Notes: generated by a model not told the origin, from the sequence alone. Shown: positions 1-8,853, counted from the first letter of the stretch. The stretch: 64,000 nt of DNA from Curtobacterium sp. MCJR17_055 (GCF_003224335.1 NZ_QKLF01000003.1:372001-436000); one strand, 5' to 3'. Made by a program: numbers and translations.

Positions 1-143
1 TCAAGTACGTGCAGGACAACCGGTCGCCCGGTGGCTTCGGCCTGGGTGACATCGGCCCGGTCGCCGAGGGTCTGTTCATCTGGATCTTCGGGCTCGGCGC
101 GGTCGTCGCGATGACCGTCTGGCTGACCGCGAAGCAGAACTGA
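1..143 (+). CDS. qcrC: Cytochrome bc1 complex diheme cytochrome c subunit, C-terminal end (partial)
   Basis: Only the last 46 codons are inside the window; the first complete codon is at position 3. They encode a glycine-rich loop followed by one hydrophobic segment (about residues 21-42 of the visible part) and a short basic tail ending AKQN, which looks like the C-terminal membrane anchor of actinobacterial QcrC. The identification rests mainly on context: qcrA starts 33 bases downstream and qcrB follows, the standard actinobacterial qcrCAB order. In this family QcrC carries two heme c groups outside the membrane and passes electrons to the aa3 oxidase; the CxxCH motifs would lie upstream of the window. 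Confidence 0.85.
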   Translation, partial: KYVQDNRSPGGFGLGDIGPVAEGLFIWIFGLGAVVAMTVWLTAKQN

Positions 144-176
144 TCGTCCGTGTCGCACGACACTGAAGGGAACACC

Positions 177-1244
177 ATGGCAGAGCACGATGACGAGGCG
201 CTGAACTCGTCCTCGGCTGTCGAGAAGCACGGCGCGACGCAGCCGGCCGGGACCGCTGTCCTGCCGGCGGAGCGGTTCGAGAACCCGGGTGAGCCGCCGC
301 ACCGCGCTCGGCGCACCGACGTCGACCCGAAGAAGCAGCGCCTGGCCGAGCGTCAGGTCGCCACGTTCTTCTACCTGTCGATCATCGGCAGCGTCCTGTC
401 GATCGCGGCGTACATCGCCTTCCCGATCGACGCGGACGACTTCGGGTCCGTCCGCTCGGCGAACCTCTTCCTCGGGCTCTCGATCACGCTCGCGCTGCTC
501 GCGCTGGGCATCGGCGCCGTGTACTGGTCGAAGACCCTGGTCTCCGACCGCGAGCTCACCGAGATGCGCCACACCACGCGCGGCTCGGACGAGACCCGTG
601 CCAAGGCGGTCGAGGCCTTCCAGCTCGCCGACAAGGAATCCGGCTTCAGCCGTCGCAAGCTGATCCGCAACTCCCTCATCGGTGCCCTCGTCGCGTTCCC
701 CCTCCCCGGCATCGTCCTGGTGCGCGACCTCGCGCCGAAGGAAGACCCGAACGAGCTGCTCCGTCACACCTTCTGGAAGTCGGGCCTGCGCCTGACCAAG
801 GACCCGACGGGTCTGCCGATCAAGGCGTCCGACGTCACCATCGGATCGGTGTTCCACGTCATCCCCGAGGGCATGCTCGACTCCGAGCACATGCTCGAGG
901 AGAAGGCGAAGGCCGCCGTCCTCCTGATGCGCCTGGACCCGAAGGACCTCAACCCCGGCAAGGGCCAGGAGAACTGGGGCTACGACGGCATCGTCGCGTA
1001 CTCCAAGATCTGCACCCACGTCGGCTGCCCGGTCGCGCTCTACGAGCAGCAGACGCACCACCTGCTGTGCCCGTGCCACCAGTCCACCTTCGATGTCTCG
1101 AACAACTGCGAGGTCATCTTCGGACCGGCGGCCCGCCCCCTCCCCCAACTTCCGATCTCGGTCGATGACGACGGCTACCTGGTCGCACAGAGCGACTTCC
1201 ACGAGCCGGTCGGCCCGTCCTTCTGGGAGCGTGCCCGCTCATGA
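177..1244 (+). CDS. qcrA: Cytochrome bc1 complex Rieske iron-sulfur subunit
   Basis: Rieske [2Fe-2S] protein of the menaquinol:cytochrome c reductase. The cluster ligands are visible as CTHVGCP (about residues 279-285) and CPCHQSTFD (about 298-306). Three hydrophobic segments near residues 60-82, 97-119 and 165-186 match the three-helix N-terminal part of actinobacterial QcrA rather than the single-anchor mitochondrial form. I chose the ATG at 177 because a GAAGGGA Shine-Dalgarno lies 5-6 bases upstream; the in-frame GTG at 150 would add nine residues but has no ribosome binding site and sits 6 bases after the qcrC stop. The stop codon overlaps the qcrB start (ATGA), so the two are probably translationally coupled. 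Length (355 aa) is normal for the family. Confidence 0.95.
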   Translation: MAEHDDEALNSSSAVEKHGATQPAGTAVLPAERFENPGEPPHRARRTDVDPKKQRLAERQVATFFYLSIIGSVLSIAAYIAFPIDADDFGSVRSANLFLGLSITLALLALGIGAVYWSKTLVSDRELTEMRHTTRGSDETRAKAVEAFQLADKESGFSRRKLIRNSLIGALVAFPLPGIVLVRDLAPKEDPNELLRHTFWKSGLRLTKDPTGLPIKASDVTIGSVFHVIPEGMLDSEHMLEEKAKAAVLLMRLDPKDLNPGKGQENWGYDGIVAYSKICTHVGCPVALYEQQTHHLLCPCHQSTFDVSNNCEVIFGPAARPLPQLPISVDDDGYLVAQSDFHEPVGPSFWERARS

Positions 1245-2932
1245 GCAGCACAACGACAACCACCCCCAACACCGAGTCGTCGAACAAGCCGACTCCTGAC
1301 CGTGGGTCGCGGCTGATCAACTACACCGCGAACTACATCGACGAGCGCACGAGCCTCTCCGGACTGGTGAAGGAGGTCGGGCGCAAGATCTTCCCCGACC
1401 ACTGGAGCTTCATGCTCGGCGAGGTCGCGCTCTACAGCTTCGTCGTCGTCCTGCTCTCGGGGACCTTCCTGACGTTCTTCTACCAGGCGTCGATGACCGA
1501 GGTCGTCTACAACGGTCCGTACGTCCCGATGAAGGGCGTCGAGATGTCGGTTGCCCTGCAGTCGACGCTGGACATCTCGTTCCAGATCCGCGGCGGGCTG
1601 TTCGTCCGACAGATCCACCACTGGGCCGCACTGCTGTTCGTGGCCTCGGTCATGCTGCACATGGCGCGCGTCTTCTTCACCGGCGCGTTCCGCAAGCCGC
1701 GTGAGCTCAACTGGGTCTTCGGCTTCGTGCTCTGGATCCTCGCCATGGCCGAGGGCTTCACCGGCTACTCGCTCCCCGACGACCTGCTCTCCGGCAACGG
1801 TCTCCGCATCATCGTCGGCATGATCGAGGGCATCCCGGTGATCGGCGTCTGGATCGCCTACCTGTTGTTCGGTGGTGAGTTCCCGGGCACCGACATCGTC
1901 GGCCGCCTGTACACGCTCCACATCCTGCTGCTGCCGGCGATCCTGGTCGCGGTGCTCGGCGTGCACCTCGTGCTCGTCGTCGTCAACAAGCACACGCAGT
2001 ACGCGGGTCCGGGCAAGACGAACGAGAACGTCGTCGGCGTTCCGATCCTCCCGGCGTTCGCCGCGAAGGGTGGCGGGTTCTTCTTCATCGTCGCCGGCAT
2101 CCTCGCCGCCATCGCGTCGCTGTTCACGATCAACCCGATCTGGAACTACGGCCCGTACGACCCCTCCCCTGTGTCCGCCGGAACCCAGCCCGACTGGTAC
2201 ATCGGCTTCGCGGACGGCGCGCTCCGTCTGGTGCCGCCGCACTGGGAGGTCGTCTGGTTCGGGTACACGGTGTCGTTCAACATCCTCGTCCCGATCGCGG
2301 TCCTGGGTGGCCTGATCGTCGCGATCTTCGTCTACCCGTTCATCGAGGCGTGGGTCACCGGCGACAAGCGCGAGCACCACATCGCCGACCGTCCGCGCAA
2401 CGCCCCGACCCGCACTGCCCTCGGTGTCGCCGGCATCACGCTGTACGGTGCGCTGTTCACGGCGGCGTCCTCCGACCTCATCGCGACGCACTTCATGGTC
2501 TCGATCAACCACGTGATCCACGTGCTCCAGGCGGCGACGGTCCTCGGTCCGTTCGTGGCGTTCTGGATCACGAAGCGGGTGTGCCTCGCCCTGCAGAAGA
2601 AGGACCGCGAGATCGTCCTGCACGGGTACGAGTCGGGCCGCATCGTGCGCCTGCCGCACGGTGAGTTCATCGAGGTACACGAGCAGCTCGACGAGTACGA
2701 GCGGTGGCGCCTGCTGGAGTTCAACGACTACAAGCCGCTGATGATCCGTCCCGACGCTCGTGGTCGCATCAGCTCCATGCAGAAGGCCCGGGCGCGCGTG
2801 TCCCGCTTCTTCTTCGAGGACCGCATCGAGCCGGTGTCGAAGTCGGAGCTCGAGGCTGCGCACGCCGCGCACCACGGTCCTGACCTCGAAGGGACCCACC
2901 AGGCCCCGCAGGTCGGAGCCGGCACGAAGTAG
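1241..2932 (+). CDS. qcrB: Cytochrome bc1 complex cytochrome b subunit
   Basis: Membrane cytochrome b that oxidises menaquinol and holds the two b hemes. Visible signs are the core histidines on paired helices (QIHHWAALLF with MLHMARVFFTG about 15 residues later), a PDWY motif (QPDWYIG) in place of mitochondrial PEWY at the quinol-oxidising site, and eight or more hydrophobic segments. At 563 aa it has the long polar C-terminal extension (roughly the last 120 residues) typical of actinobacterial QcrB, which contacts other parts of the bc1-aa3 supercomplex. Its ATG overlaps the qcrA stop by four bases. A strong hairpin terminator follows 14 bases after the stop, so this is the end of the qcr operon. 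Confidence 0.95.
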   Translation: MSSTTTTTPNTESSNKPTPDRGSRLINYTANYIDERTSLSGLVKEVGRKIFPDHWSFMLGEVALYSFVVVLLSGTFLTFFYQASMTEVVYNGPYVPMKGVEMSVALQSTLDISFQIRGGLFVRQIHHWAALLFVASVMLHMARVFFTGAFRKPRELNWVFGFVLWILAMAEGFTGYSLPDDLLSGNGLRIIVGMIEGIPVIGVWIAYLLFGGEFPGTDIVGRLYTLHILLLPAILVAVLGVHLVLVVVNKHTQYAGPGKTNENVVGVPILPAFAAKGGGFFFIVAGILAAIASLFTINPIWNYGPYDPSPVSAGTQPDWYIGFADGALRLVPPHWEVVWFGYTVSFNILVPIAVLGGLIVAIFVYPFIEAWVTGDKREHHIADRPRNAPTRTALGVAGITLYGALFTAASSDLIATHFMVSINHVIHVLQAATVLGPFVAFWITKRVCLALQKKDREIVLHGYESGRIVRLPHGEFIEVHEQLDEYERWRLLEFNDYKPLMIRPDARGRISSMQKARARVSRFFFEDRIEPVSKSELEAAHAAHHGPDLEGTHQAPQVGAGTK

Positions 2933-2946
2933 GTATTCCTCGGCAA

Positions 2947-2993
2947 GAAACGCAACGCCCTCGTCCACTCCGTGGTCGGGGGCGTTGCGTTTC
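2947..2993 (+). terminator. Rho-independent-type terminator of the qcr operon
   Basis: Perfect inverted repeat: GAAACGCAACGCCC (2947-2960) pairs with GGGCGTTGCGTTTC (2980-2993) around a 19-base loop. There is no long U tract, as is usual for high-GC actinobacteria. It follows the qcrB stop by 14 bases. Confidence 0.8.
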
Positions 2994-3136
2994 GCCTCAA
3001 GCGATCGCGTCATCCCGCGGACATCGGACACGCCGCCCCAGTTCACGGGGCGTTCACACCGCGGTGTTGGAATCGTCGAAGTCGGTGTGGCATCGTGTTG
3101 CACCACGCACTCGCTGCCAACGGAAGAAGAGACCCG

Positions 3137-4096
3137 ATGGACGCCCGGACGGCCGAACACCCCAGGCCGAACCACTTCCTGCTCCACCTCAGCGACACCC
3201 ACCTCCTCGCCGGCGACGGTCCCCTGTACGGGGCGGTCGACTCGGCGGAACGTCTCGGTCAGATCATCGCCGAGATCGAGGCGTCAGGTGCCCGACCCGA
3301 AGCGATCGTCGTCACCGGCGACGTCGCCGACAAGGGCGAACCCGGCGCGTACACCCGTGTCCGCGCGATCATCGAGCCCGCTGCAGAACGCATCGGTGCC
3401 CAGGTGATCTGGGCGATGGGCAACCACGACGAGCGCGGTGCGTTCCGCCAAGAGCTCTTCGGGCTCCAGCCGACCGACCGTCCCGTCGACTTCGTCTACG
3501 ACGTCAACGGACTCCGCGTCATCACGCTCGACACGAGCGTGCCGGGCCACCACCACGGCGAGGTCTCCCCCGAGCAGCTGGACTGGCTGGCCGAGGTCCT
3601 GTCCGAGCCCGCGCCGCACGGCACGATCCTCGCGATGCACCACCCGCCCGTCCCGAGCGTGCAGGACCTGACCGTCCTCGTCGAGCTCCGCGACCAGGCG
3701 GCCCTCGCCGAGGTGGTCGAGGGGAGCGACGTCATCTCGATCATCGCCGGGCACCTGCACTACTCGACCAGCGCCGTGTTCGCCGGGATCCCCGTCTCGG
3801 TGGCCAGCGCCACGTGCTACACGCAGGACCTCAACGAGTTCCAGCGTGGTACCCGCGGGCGTGACGGCGCGCAGTCGTTCAACCTCATGCACGTGTACGG
3901 CAACCAGGTCGTCCACTCCGTGGTCCCCATCGGGACGTACGCCACGGTCGGTGAGCCGGTTTCCTCCGTCGAGACGGAAGCGCGTCTCGCCGCAGCCGGC
4001 GTCGTGATCCCCCCGGCGGTCGAACCGGCCCCTGTCACCGCGTCGATGCCGGTCTTCACCCTCGACACGATCCCGGTCTCGCCCATCCGGCGCTGA
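3137..4096 (+). CDS. Metallophosphoesterase, CpdA/Icc-like cyclic-nucleotide phosphodiesterase family
   Basis: Calcineurin-like dinuclear-metal phosphoesterase of 319 aa. All family metal-ligand motifs are visible in order: LSDTHL (about residue 16), VTGDVADKG (about 57), MGNHDE (about 93), MHHPP (about 166) and AGHLH (about 200). The set resembles class III cyclic nucleotide phosphodiesterases (CpdA, Rv0805). The ATG at 3137 was chosen because AAGAAGAGA precedes it at a suitable distance and the family core begins soon after; an upstream start at 2972 would run into the qcr terminator. The last 45 residues form a low-complexity tail rich in Pro, Val and Thr after the catalytic domain. It stands alone and converges on the Stealth gene. 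The natural substrate cannot be told from sequence; cAMP, phospholipid or UDP-sugar phosphodiesters are possible. Confidence 0.85.
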   Translation: MDARTAEHPRPNHFLLHLSDTHLLAGDGPLYGAVDSAERLGQIIAEIEASGARPEAIVVTGDVADKGEPGAYTRVRAIIEPAAERIGAQVIWAMGNHDERGAFRQELFGLQPTDRPVDFVYDVNGLRVITLDTSVPGHHHGEVSPEQLDWLAEVLSEPAPHGTILAMHHPPVPSVQDLTVLVELRDQAALAEVVEGSDVISIIAGHLHYSTSAVFAGIPVSVASATCYTQDLNEFQRGTRGRDGAQSFNLMHVYGNQVVHSVVPIGTYATVGEPVSSVETEARLAAAGVVIPPAVEPAPVTASMPVFTLDTIPVSPIRR

Positions 4097-4105
4097 CCCA
4101 TGGAA

Positions 4106-4147
4106 GGACGGGAGGCGCGGTGCCGAGCGGCACCGGGCCTCCCGTCC
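4106..4147. terminator. Bidirectional hairpin, GGACGGGAGGC family
   Basis: A 19-bp stem with one mismatch: GGACGGGAGGCGCGGTGCC (4106-4124) against GGCACCGGGCCTCCCGTCC (4129-4147), loop GAGC. It lies between the convergent phosphoesterase and Stealth genes. Close relatives of this stem recur at 24479-24514 and 43839-43886. Confidence 0.75.
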
Positions 4148-4180
4148 GCCGTTCGGCGGGGATCAAGCTCGGGGCGGCAC

Positions 4181-4263
4181 GCCTCGGGCGTCATGCCTCG
4201 GGTCGTCATGCCTCGGGCGTCATGCCTCGGGTCGTCATGCCTCGGGCCGTCACGCCTCGGGAC
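4181..4263. repeat. Tandem 14/15-bp repeats copied from the 3' end of the Stealth gene
   Basis: About five and a half head-to-tail copies of GCCTCGGG(T/C)CGTCAT or its 14-bp form, starting at 4181, 4195, 4210, 4224, 4239 and 4254. On the minus strand each unit reads CCCGAGGC-R-TGACG, that is Pro-Glu-Ala-stop, the same as the last codons of the Stealth gene, whose real stop is at 4250-4252. The first two extra units downstream keep the frame, giving two further in-frame TGA codons. Confidence 0.9.
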
Positions 4264-5803
4264 GCTCCCAGGGTGCCGGGAACGGGAAGTAGCGCTCGAG
4301 GAAGTCGGTCACCCGGGTGGTGCGTTCCTCGTCGCTGACCTCCGGGAAGCTGCCGTCGTTCAGGCAGAAGAAGTCGACGTTGCGCTTCTTGAGCAGTTCG
4401 TCCAGCGTCCGGAGCCCGGCCTGCATCGTCGTGTCGATGTAGCTGACGGAGGCGTTCTCCTGGATGATCGCGCGCCCGGTGAGGAGTGCGTAGTAGTGGT
4501 ACAGCGAGTTCGTGACGGAGATGTTGTCCGCCGCACGGAACCGCGAACCCGCGGTCGCGGCGAACTCGTCGGCGAACTCGTGCTCCATCTCGGTCATGAT
4601 GCTCTTCCGCAGCGGGGTGGCCGCGTGCTCGAGGTGTCGCGTCGTCACGGCGCCGAAGCGCTGCTGCAGGAGCCGCCGGTTCACACGGGCCGAGTTCTCG
4701 AACCCGCTCCGCGCGGCGTTGTTCACGCCGAGGCCGATCCGGGTGTCGGCGAGGATGAACTTCGTGACCGAGCCCGGACTGAAGAACACCGACGGGTCGA
4801 TGAGCCGACCGAAGAACATGTCGTCGTTCGAGTAGATGAAGTGCTCGCTGAGCCCCGGGATGTGGTGCAGCTGTGACTCGACGGCCTGCGAGTTGTGCGT
4901 CGGCAGGACAGACGGGTCGGCGAAGAACTCCTCGCTGCGGACGATGCGGACCTTCGGGTGGTCGGCGAGCCACGAGGGCGCCGGTGAGTCCGTCGCGATG
5001 TAGATGGTGCGGATCCACGGCGCGAAGATGTGCACCGACCGGAGCGCGTACTTCAGCTCGTTGATCTGTCGGAACCGGGCCGGGGCGTCGTCGCCCTCTC
5101 CCAGCACGGCGTCCGCCTGTGCGGCCTGGCGGGCACGCTGGTACTCGATGGCGTTGCCGTCCACCCACGAGAAGACGATGTCGATCGGGAACCGGATGTC
5201 CGACACGTGGTCGTCGAACATGTGCTCGACCGTGCTCCAGGACCGGCCGTACCGGTCGATGTCGACGAGGACGAACTCCTCGATCGGCAGGCTGCGGCGC
5301 ATCAGGGCGTTCTCGACCGGCGCGAGGACCTCGGTCTCGGTGACCCGCCAGAACTCGAGCTGCACGCTCGTCTCCGCTCCGTAGCGGAGCCGGCCCATGG
5401 GCTCGAGCCGGGGACGGAACACGCGGAGCACCGGTTCGTCCACCGAGCCGAAGCCGTCGTCGAGGACGAGCACGGCGGGCTTGCCCGGCGGCTTGGCGTA
5501 GAAGGGCTCCCCCGCGCCGGCGGCCATGACGGCGCTCTCGGCGCGCTGGCGGTCCCGCTCGTCGACGGCGATCACCGGGCGCTGGTCGTTCCCGCGGATG
5601 AGCAGGTGGTCGACGTCGCCGGCCGTGAGCGCGTCGTCGAGGAACAGGAGGTCCTCGATCATCGACTGCTGCGGTGTCAGGTGCCCGTTGATGAGCGTCA
5701 GCCGCCCCTTGCGGAGCACGACGTCGGGTCGGTCGAGACCGCCGGAGGACGGTCGAGGGGTCAGCAGAGGACTCTCGGTCACCGGCTCGGTCTCGTCGCT
5801 CAT
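4250..5803 (-). CDS. Stealth family protein (sugar-phosphate transferase of surface polysaccharide synthesis)
   Basis: Stealth proteins transfer a sugar-1-phosphate from a nucleotide sugar during capsule-type polymer synthesis; bacterial examples include meningococcal SacB, and human GNPTAB is related. The CR1 signature PIDIVFSWVDGN lies near residues 205-216. CR2 runs from about 245 to 345 with ELKYALRSVHIFAPW, IATDSPAPSWL and FIYSNDDMFFG; a CR3/CR4-like part follows. The first 200 residues form an N-terminal domain of the kind seen in actinobacterial members. The ATG at 5803 was chosen for its GGAAGG site 5 bases upstream; 517 aa is normal. The gene is monocistronic by position and ends inside a tandem repeat built from its own last codons. 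The acceptor polymer is unknown; a wall or exopolysaccharide phosphodiester link is my inference. Confidence 0.88.
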   Translation of the reverse strand: MSDETEPVTESPLLTPRPSSGGLDRPDVVLRKGRLTLINGHLTPQQSMIEDLLFLDDALTAGDVDHLLIRGNDQRPVIAVDERDRQRAESAVMAAGAGEPFYAKPPGKPAVLVLDDGFGSVDEPVLRVFRPRLEPMGRLRYGAETSVQLEFWRVTETEVLAPVENALMRRSLPIEEFVLVDIDRYGRSWSTVEHMFDDHVSDIRFPIDIVFSWVDGNAIEYQRARQAAQADAVLGEGDDAPARFRQINELKYALRSVHIFAPWIRTIYIATDSPAPSWLADHPKVRIVRSEEFFADPSVLPTHNSQAVESQLHHIPGLSEHFIYSNDDMFFGRLIDPSVFFSPGSVTKFILADTRIGLGVNNAARSGFENSARVNRRLLQQRFGAVTTRHLEHAATPLRKSIMTEMEHEFADEFAATAGSRFRAADNISVTNSLYHYYALLTGRAIIQENASVSYIDTTMQAGLRTLDELLKKRNVDFFCLNDGSFPEVSDEERTTRVTDFLERYFPFPAPWERPEA

Positions 5804-5919
5804 CCACGCCTTCCAGGTCGCACTGCCGTGCTCCGTGCACGGCACCGCCGATCCTACCGTCCGCGCGGCCGGTCGGCCCGCGGACGCCGGTCGCGCCGAC
5901 GGAGGGGCGACCGGGAGGC

Positions 5920-6375
5920 TCACTCCGGCGGGCGCGGGACCTTCACGGCGATGCCGACGACGATGAAGAGCGCAGCGGCCACGAGTTGGAGGCCCGCCCA
6001 CAGCTCACCTGGCAGCGGCAGCGTGACGACGGGGTTCCAGCAGACCGCCACGGCGGCGGTGAGGACCGCCGCCCACCAGACGCGGCCGCGGACGGCGAAG
6101 ACGAGCACGATGAGCGCGAGCACGGTGACGCACCAACGGGCGAACACGAACGCGGACGAGTCGATGAAGGCGACGCAGGCGAGCAGCACGACGGCGGCGA
6201 GCAACGAGGGCGCCAGAGCCGGCCGGGTGAACGCCGGCAGTCCGTCCTCCCCGCGCCCGGAGGCGGACGAGGCCCGTTGGTCGCGTGCACCGGCCGCCCG
6301 CGCCACTGGCTGGGGACGGGCCGACCCGTGCTGCTGCGACGAACCGATGGGTGGTCGTCCCCTGCGTGCCGTCAT
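5920..6375 (-). CDS. Small four-helix membrane protein of unknown function
   Basis: A 151-aa protein with a basic, disordered first 50 residues (start MTARRGRPP) and four closely spaced hydrophobic segments, roughly residues 55-75, 78-97, 101-118 and 124-143. It resembles small hypothetical membrane proteins common in Microbacteriaceae (possibly the DUF6804 group, from memory only). The ATG at 6375 is preferred over the upstream ATG at 6438 because it does not overlap the neighbouring SDR gene and GAGG lies just upstream. It follows the SDR gene by 25 bases on the same strand and may be cotranscribed with it. No catalytic residues can be recognised. Confidence 0.65.
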   Translation of the reverse strand: MTARRGRPPIGSSQQHGSARPQPVARAAGARDQRASSASGRGEDGLPAFTRPALAPSLLAAVVLLACVAFIDSSAFVFARWCVTVLALIVLVFAVRGRVWWAAVLTAAVAVCWNPVVTLPLPGELWAGLQLVAAALFIVVGIAVKVPRPPE

Positions 6376-6400
6376 CGTCCTCGTACCGTGCCGTCGTCGG

Positions 6401-7933
6401 TCATGCCGTCTCCTCGTGCGCGGGCTGCGCGACGTCATCCTGGTACGTGGAGTTGCGCTGCGTCGAATCGGTGCGGTGCGCCTCCCGTTCGGCCCGGGCG
6501 GTGATCCGCTCGACCATGCCCGGGAAGATGACGCCGTGGAACGGCAGGATCCCGTACCAGTACAGCCGTCCGGCCAGGCCCTGCGGGAAGTAGATCGCGC
6601 GCTGGTGGTAGTCGCTGCCGCCGTCGTCCGCGGGCGTGACGGTCATCTCGAGCCATGCACGACCGGGCGACTTGAACTCGGCGCGGAGCCGGAGGTACCG
6701 GCCCCGGACGAGCCGTTCGACCCGCCACCAGTCGAGCGCGTCGCCCTGCTCCAGGCGTTTCGGGTCGCGGCGGCCGCGGTTCAGCCCGACGCCACCGGCG
6801 ATCTTGTCGAGCCACCCACGGGCGACCCAGGCCAGGGGGAACGAGTACCAGCCGTTCTCGCCGCCGATCGACTCGACGACGCTCCACACGGCCTCGGGCG
6901 GTGCGGACGAGTGCCGCTTGCGGTCGTCGACGTAGACCGTGTGGCCGGCCCAGTCGGGGTCGCTCGGCAGCGGGTCGGCAGAGCCGCTGGACAGGGTCGC
7001 GTTGCGCCAGCTCGTCTCGACCTCGCCGGACCGCATCTTCGCGAGGGCGAGCCGGACCGCGCGCCGGTAGGACGTGAGGCCGCCCTCGGGCTGCGGGACG
7101 ACGTCGTCGATGTCGTGCTCACGTTGCACGCACTCGAACTGCAGCGACTCGATGATCGGGGTCGCGAGCTTGCGCGGGATCGGCGTGACGACGTTGAACC
7201 AGTGCGCTGCCAGGCGGGGCGTCAGCACGGGCAGGACGGAGATGGGACGCTGCGGCAGCTTCGCCTCGACCGCGTACCCGTTGAGCATCTGGCCGTACCG
7301 GAGCACGTCCGGCCCGCCGATGTCGAAGGTGCGGTTGACGTCGGCGGGGATGGTCAGGGCCTCGACCAGGTAGTACAGGACGTCGCGGACGGCGATCGGC
7401 TGGATCCGGTTCCGGACCCACCGCGGCGCCGGCATCCACGGCAGGACGTCGGTGAGATGCCGGATCATCTCGAACGAGGTGCTCCCGCTGCCGATGACGA
7501 CGCCGGCCTGCAGCGCGACCGTCGGCACGCCGGAGCCGAGGAGGACGTCCCCGACCTCCTTCCGGCTGCGCAGGTGCTTGCTGAGCTCGCCGTCCGGGTG
7601 CAGGCCGCCCAGGTAGACGAACCGCTGCACCCCTGACTCGTGGGCCACGCGCGCCATCGTCCGGGCGGCGTCGCGCTCGGCCTGCTCGAAGTCGCCGTCG
7701 GCGCCCATGGCGTGCGCCAGGTAGTACACGGCCTCGATACCGTCCACCGCCGACCGGACGGCGTCGGCGTCCTGCAGGTCCCCCTCGGACACCTCCACCC
7801 GGTCGTTCCACGGGACGTCCTGCAGCTTCTGCGGGTTGCGGACGAGGACCCGGACGTCGTGTCCGGCGTCGAGGAGTCTGGGGACCAGTCGGCCACCGAT
7901 GTACCCGGTGGCCCCGGTGACGAGGACGCGCAT
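6401..7933 (-). CDS. NAD(P)-binding SDR-like protein fused to a DUF2867 domain
   Basis: The first half (about residues 1-290) is an atypical or extended SDR Rossmann domain: TGATGYIGGRL at residues 6-16, DLQDADAV around 60, and YLAHAMG in the region where SDRs carry active-site residues. The classical YxxxK pair is not obvious, as in NmrA-like members. The second half (about 320-500) is a DUF2867 domain with the aromatic-rich stretch ENGWYSFPLAW and an RAIYFPQGLAGRLYWYG block near the end. Proteins of this two-domain form (510 aa) are common in Actinobacteria but have no firmly known substrate. It is divergent from deoC with 42 bases between the starts, and a small membrane protein follows downstream. 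Confidence 0.8.
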   Translation of the reverse strand: MRVLVTGATGYIGGRLVPRLLDAGHDVRVLVRNPQKLQDVPWNDRVEVSEGDLQDADAVRSAVDGIEAVYYLAHAMGADGDFEQAERDAARTMARVAHESGVQRFVYLGGLHPDGELSKHLRSRKEVGDVLLGSGVPTVALQAGVVIGSGSTSFEMIRHLTDVLPWMPAPRWVRNRIQPIAVRDVLYYLVEALTIPADVNRTFDIGGPDVLRYGQMLNGYAVEAKLPQRPISVLPVLTPRLAAHWFNVVTPIPRKLATPIIESLQFECVQREHDIDDVVPQPEGGLTSYRRAVRLALAKMRSGEVETSWRNATLSSGSADPLPSDPDWAGHTVYVDDRKRHSSAPPEAVWSVVESIGGENGWYSFPLAWVARGWLDKIAGGVGLNRGRRDPKRLEQGDALDWWRVERLVRGRYLRLRAEFKSPGRAWLEMTVTPADDGGSDYHQRAIYFPQGLAGRLYWYGILPFHGVIFPGMVERITARAEREAHRTDSTQRNSTYQDDVAQPAHEETA

Positions 7934-7963
7934 GGCCGGAACGGTACGCCGTGCGCCTGCCAG

Positions 7964-7969
7964 TAGGCT
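7964..7969 (+). promoter_or_regulatory. -10 element of a leaderless deoC promoter
   Basis: TAGGCT with six bases between it and the GTG start at 7976, so transcription should begin at or next to the start codon. No Shine-Dalgarno is present. Confidence 0.65.
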
Positions 7970-7975
7970 TGCCGG

Positions 7976-8707
7976 GTGGACAACACATCGTTCCCCGTCA
8001 CCGCCGAGGCCGTCCGTCGGCTCATCGACCACGCCATCCTCAAGCCCGAGCTGGACCGCGCAGCCGTCGACGCACAGCTCGACGAGGCCGCCACGTACCG
8101 CGTGTTCAGCGTGTGCGTCCGTCCGAGCGACGTCCGCCACGCGGTCGAGCGCCTCCAGGGCACCGGGGTCGGCGTCGGCACCGTGATCGGCTTCCCGCAC
8201 GGCACCACGACGACCGCCACGAAGGTCGCCGAGTCGCTGCAGGCCCTGGCCGACGGCGCCTTCGAACTCGACATGGTCCAGGACATCGGCGCCGCCAAGT
8301 CCGGCGACTGGGAGCGGGTCGAGCGGGACGTCCGCGCGGTGGTCGAGGCAGCCGGCGACACGGTGGTGAAGGTCATCCTCGAGACGGCCTACCTCACCGA
8401 GGACGAGATCGTCGCCGCCAGCCGCGCTGCGGTCGCCGGCGGGGCGTCGTTCGTGAAGACCTCGACGGGCTTCGCCGGTGGCGGTGCCACGGCCGAGCAC
8501 ATCCGCCTCATGCGCGAGACCGTCGGCGCCGACACCGGCGTCAAGGCCTCGGGCGGCGTCCGCGGACTCGACACCCTGCTCGAGATGGTCCGCGCCGGCG
8601 CGGACCGGATCGGCACGAGCGCCTCGGCACGCATCCTCGACGAGGTCGCTCACCGCGCCGCGACCGGCTCCTCCTCCGACCGCGGCGACGACACCTCGTC
8701 CTACTGA
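7976..8707 (+). CDS. deoC: Deoxyribose-phosphate aldolase
   Basis: Class I aldolase that cleaves 2-deoxyribose-5-phosphate to glyceraldehyde-3-phosphate and acetaldehyde in deoxynucleoside breakdown. The Schiff-base lysine is in FVKTSTGF (about K160) and the second catalytic lysine in GVKASGGVRG (about K190); GTVIGFPHG and ELDMVQDIG are further conserved blocks. The protein is 243 aa, normal for DeoC. The GTG start is supported by a TAGGCT box placed for a leaderless transcript. It starts 42 bases from the divergent SDR gene. A small GC hairpin (8716-8731) follows the stop; the ROK kinase gene comes next but after 146 bases, so an operon is not clear. Confidence 0.93.
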   Translation: MDNTSFPVTAEAVRRLIDHAILKPELDRAAVDAQLDEAATYRVFSVCVRPSDVRHAVERLQGTGVGVGTVIGFPHGTTTTATKVAESLQALADGAFELDMVQDIGAAKSGDWERVERDVRAVVEAAGDTVVKVILETAYLTEDEIVAASRAAVAGGASFVKTSTGFAGGGATAEHIRLMRETVGADTGVKASGGVRGLDTLLEMVRAGADRIGTSASARILDEVAHRAATGSSSDRGDDTSSY

Positions 8708-8853
8708 CGGCCGTCGGCCCCCGTGGGGGCCGCGGCTCCGGGGCTCCATCCCCTGACCTCCCACCCGATCCCCTCCCCGGGTCGGCTGCGCCGGACGCGA
8801 CGTCAGCGTCACGGACCGCTGCCGGGCCTCCCGACCGCCACACCGGAGTGCGC

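Noticed and set aside
150-176. GTG start of qcrA
   Set aside because: No ribosome binding site; the ATG at 177 has GAAGGGA at the right distance.
1175-3202. A 675-codon open frame on the minus strand
   Set aside because: Antisense to qcrB with low-complexity composition; the qcrB protein is clear on the other strand.
4181-4263. CRISPR-like array
   Set aside because: The units are 14/15 bp with no spacers; it is a simple tandem duplication.
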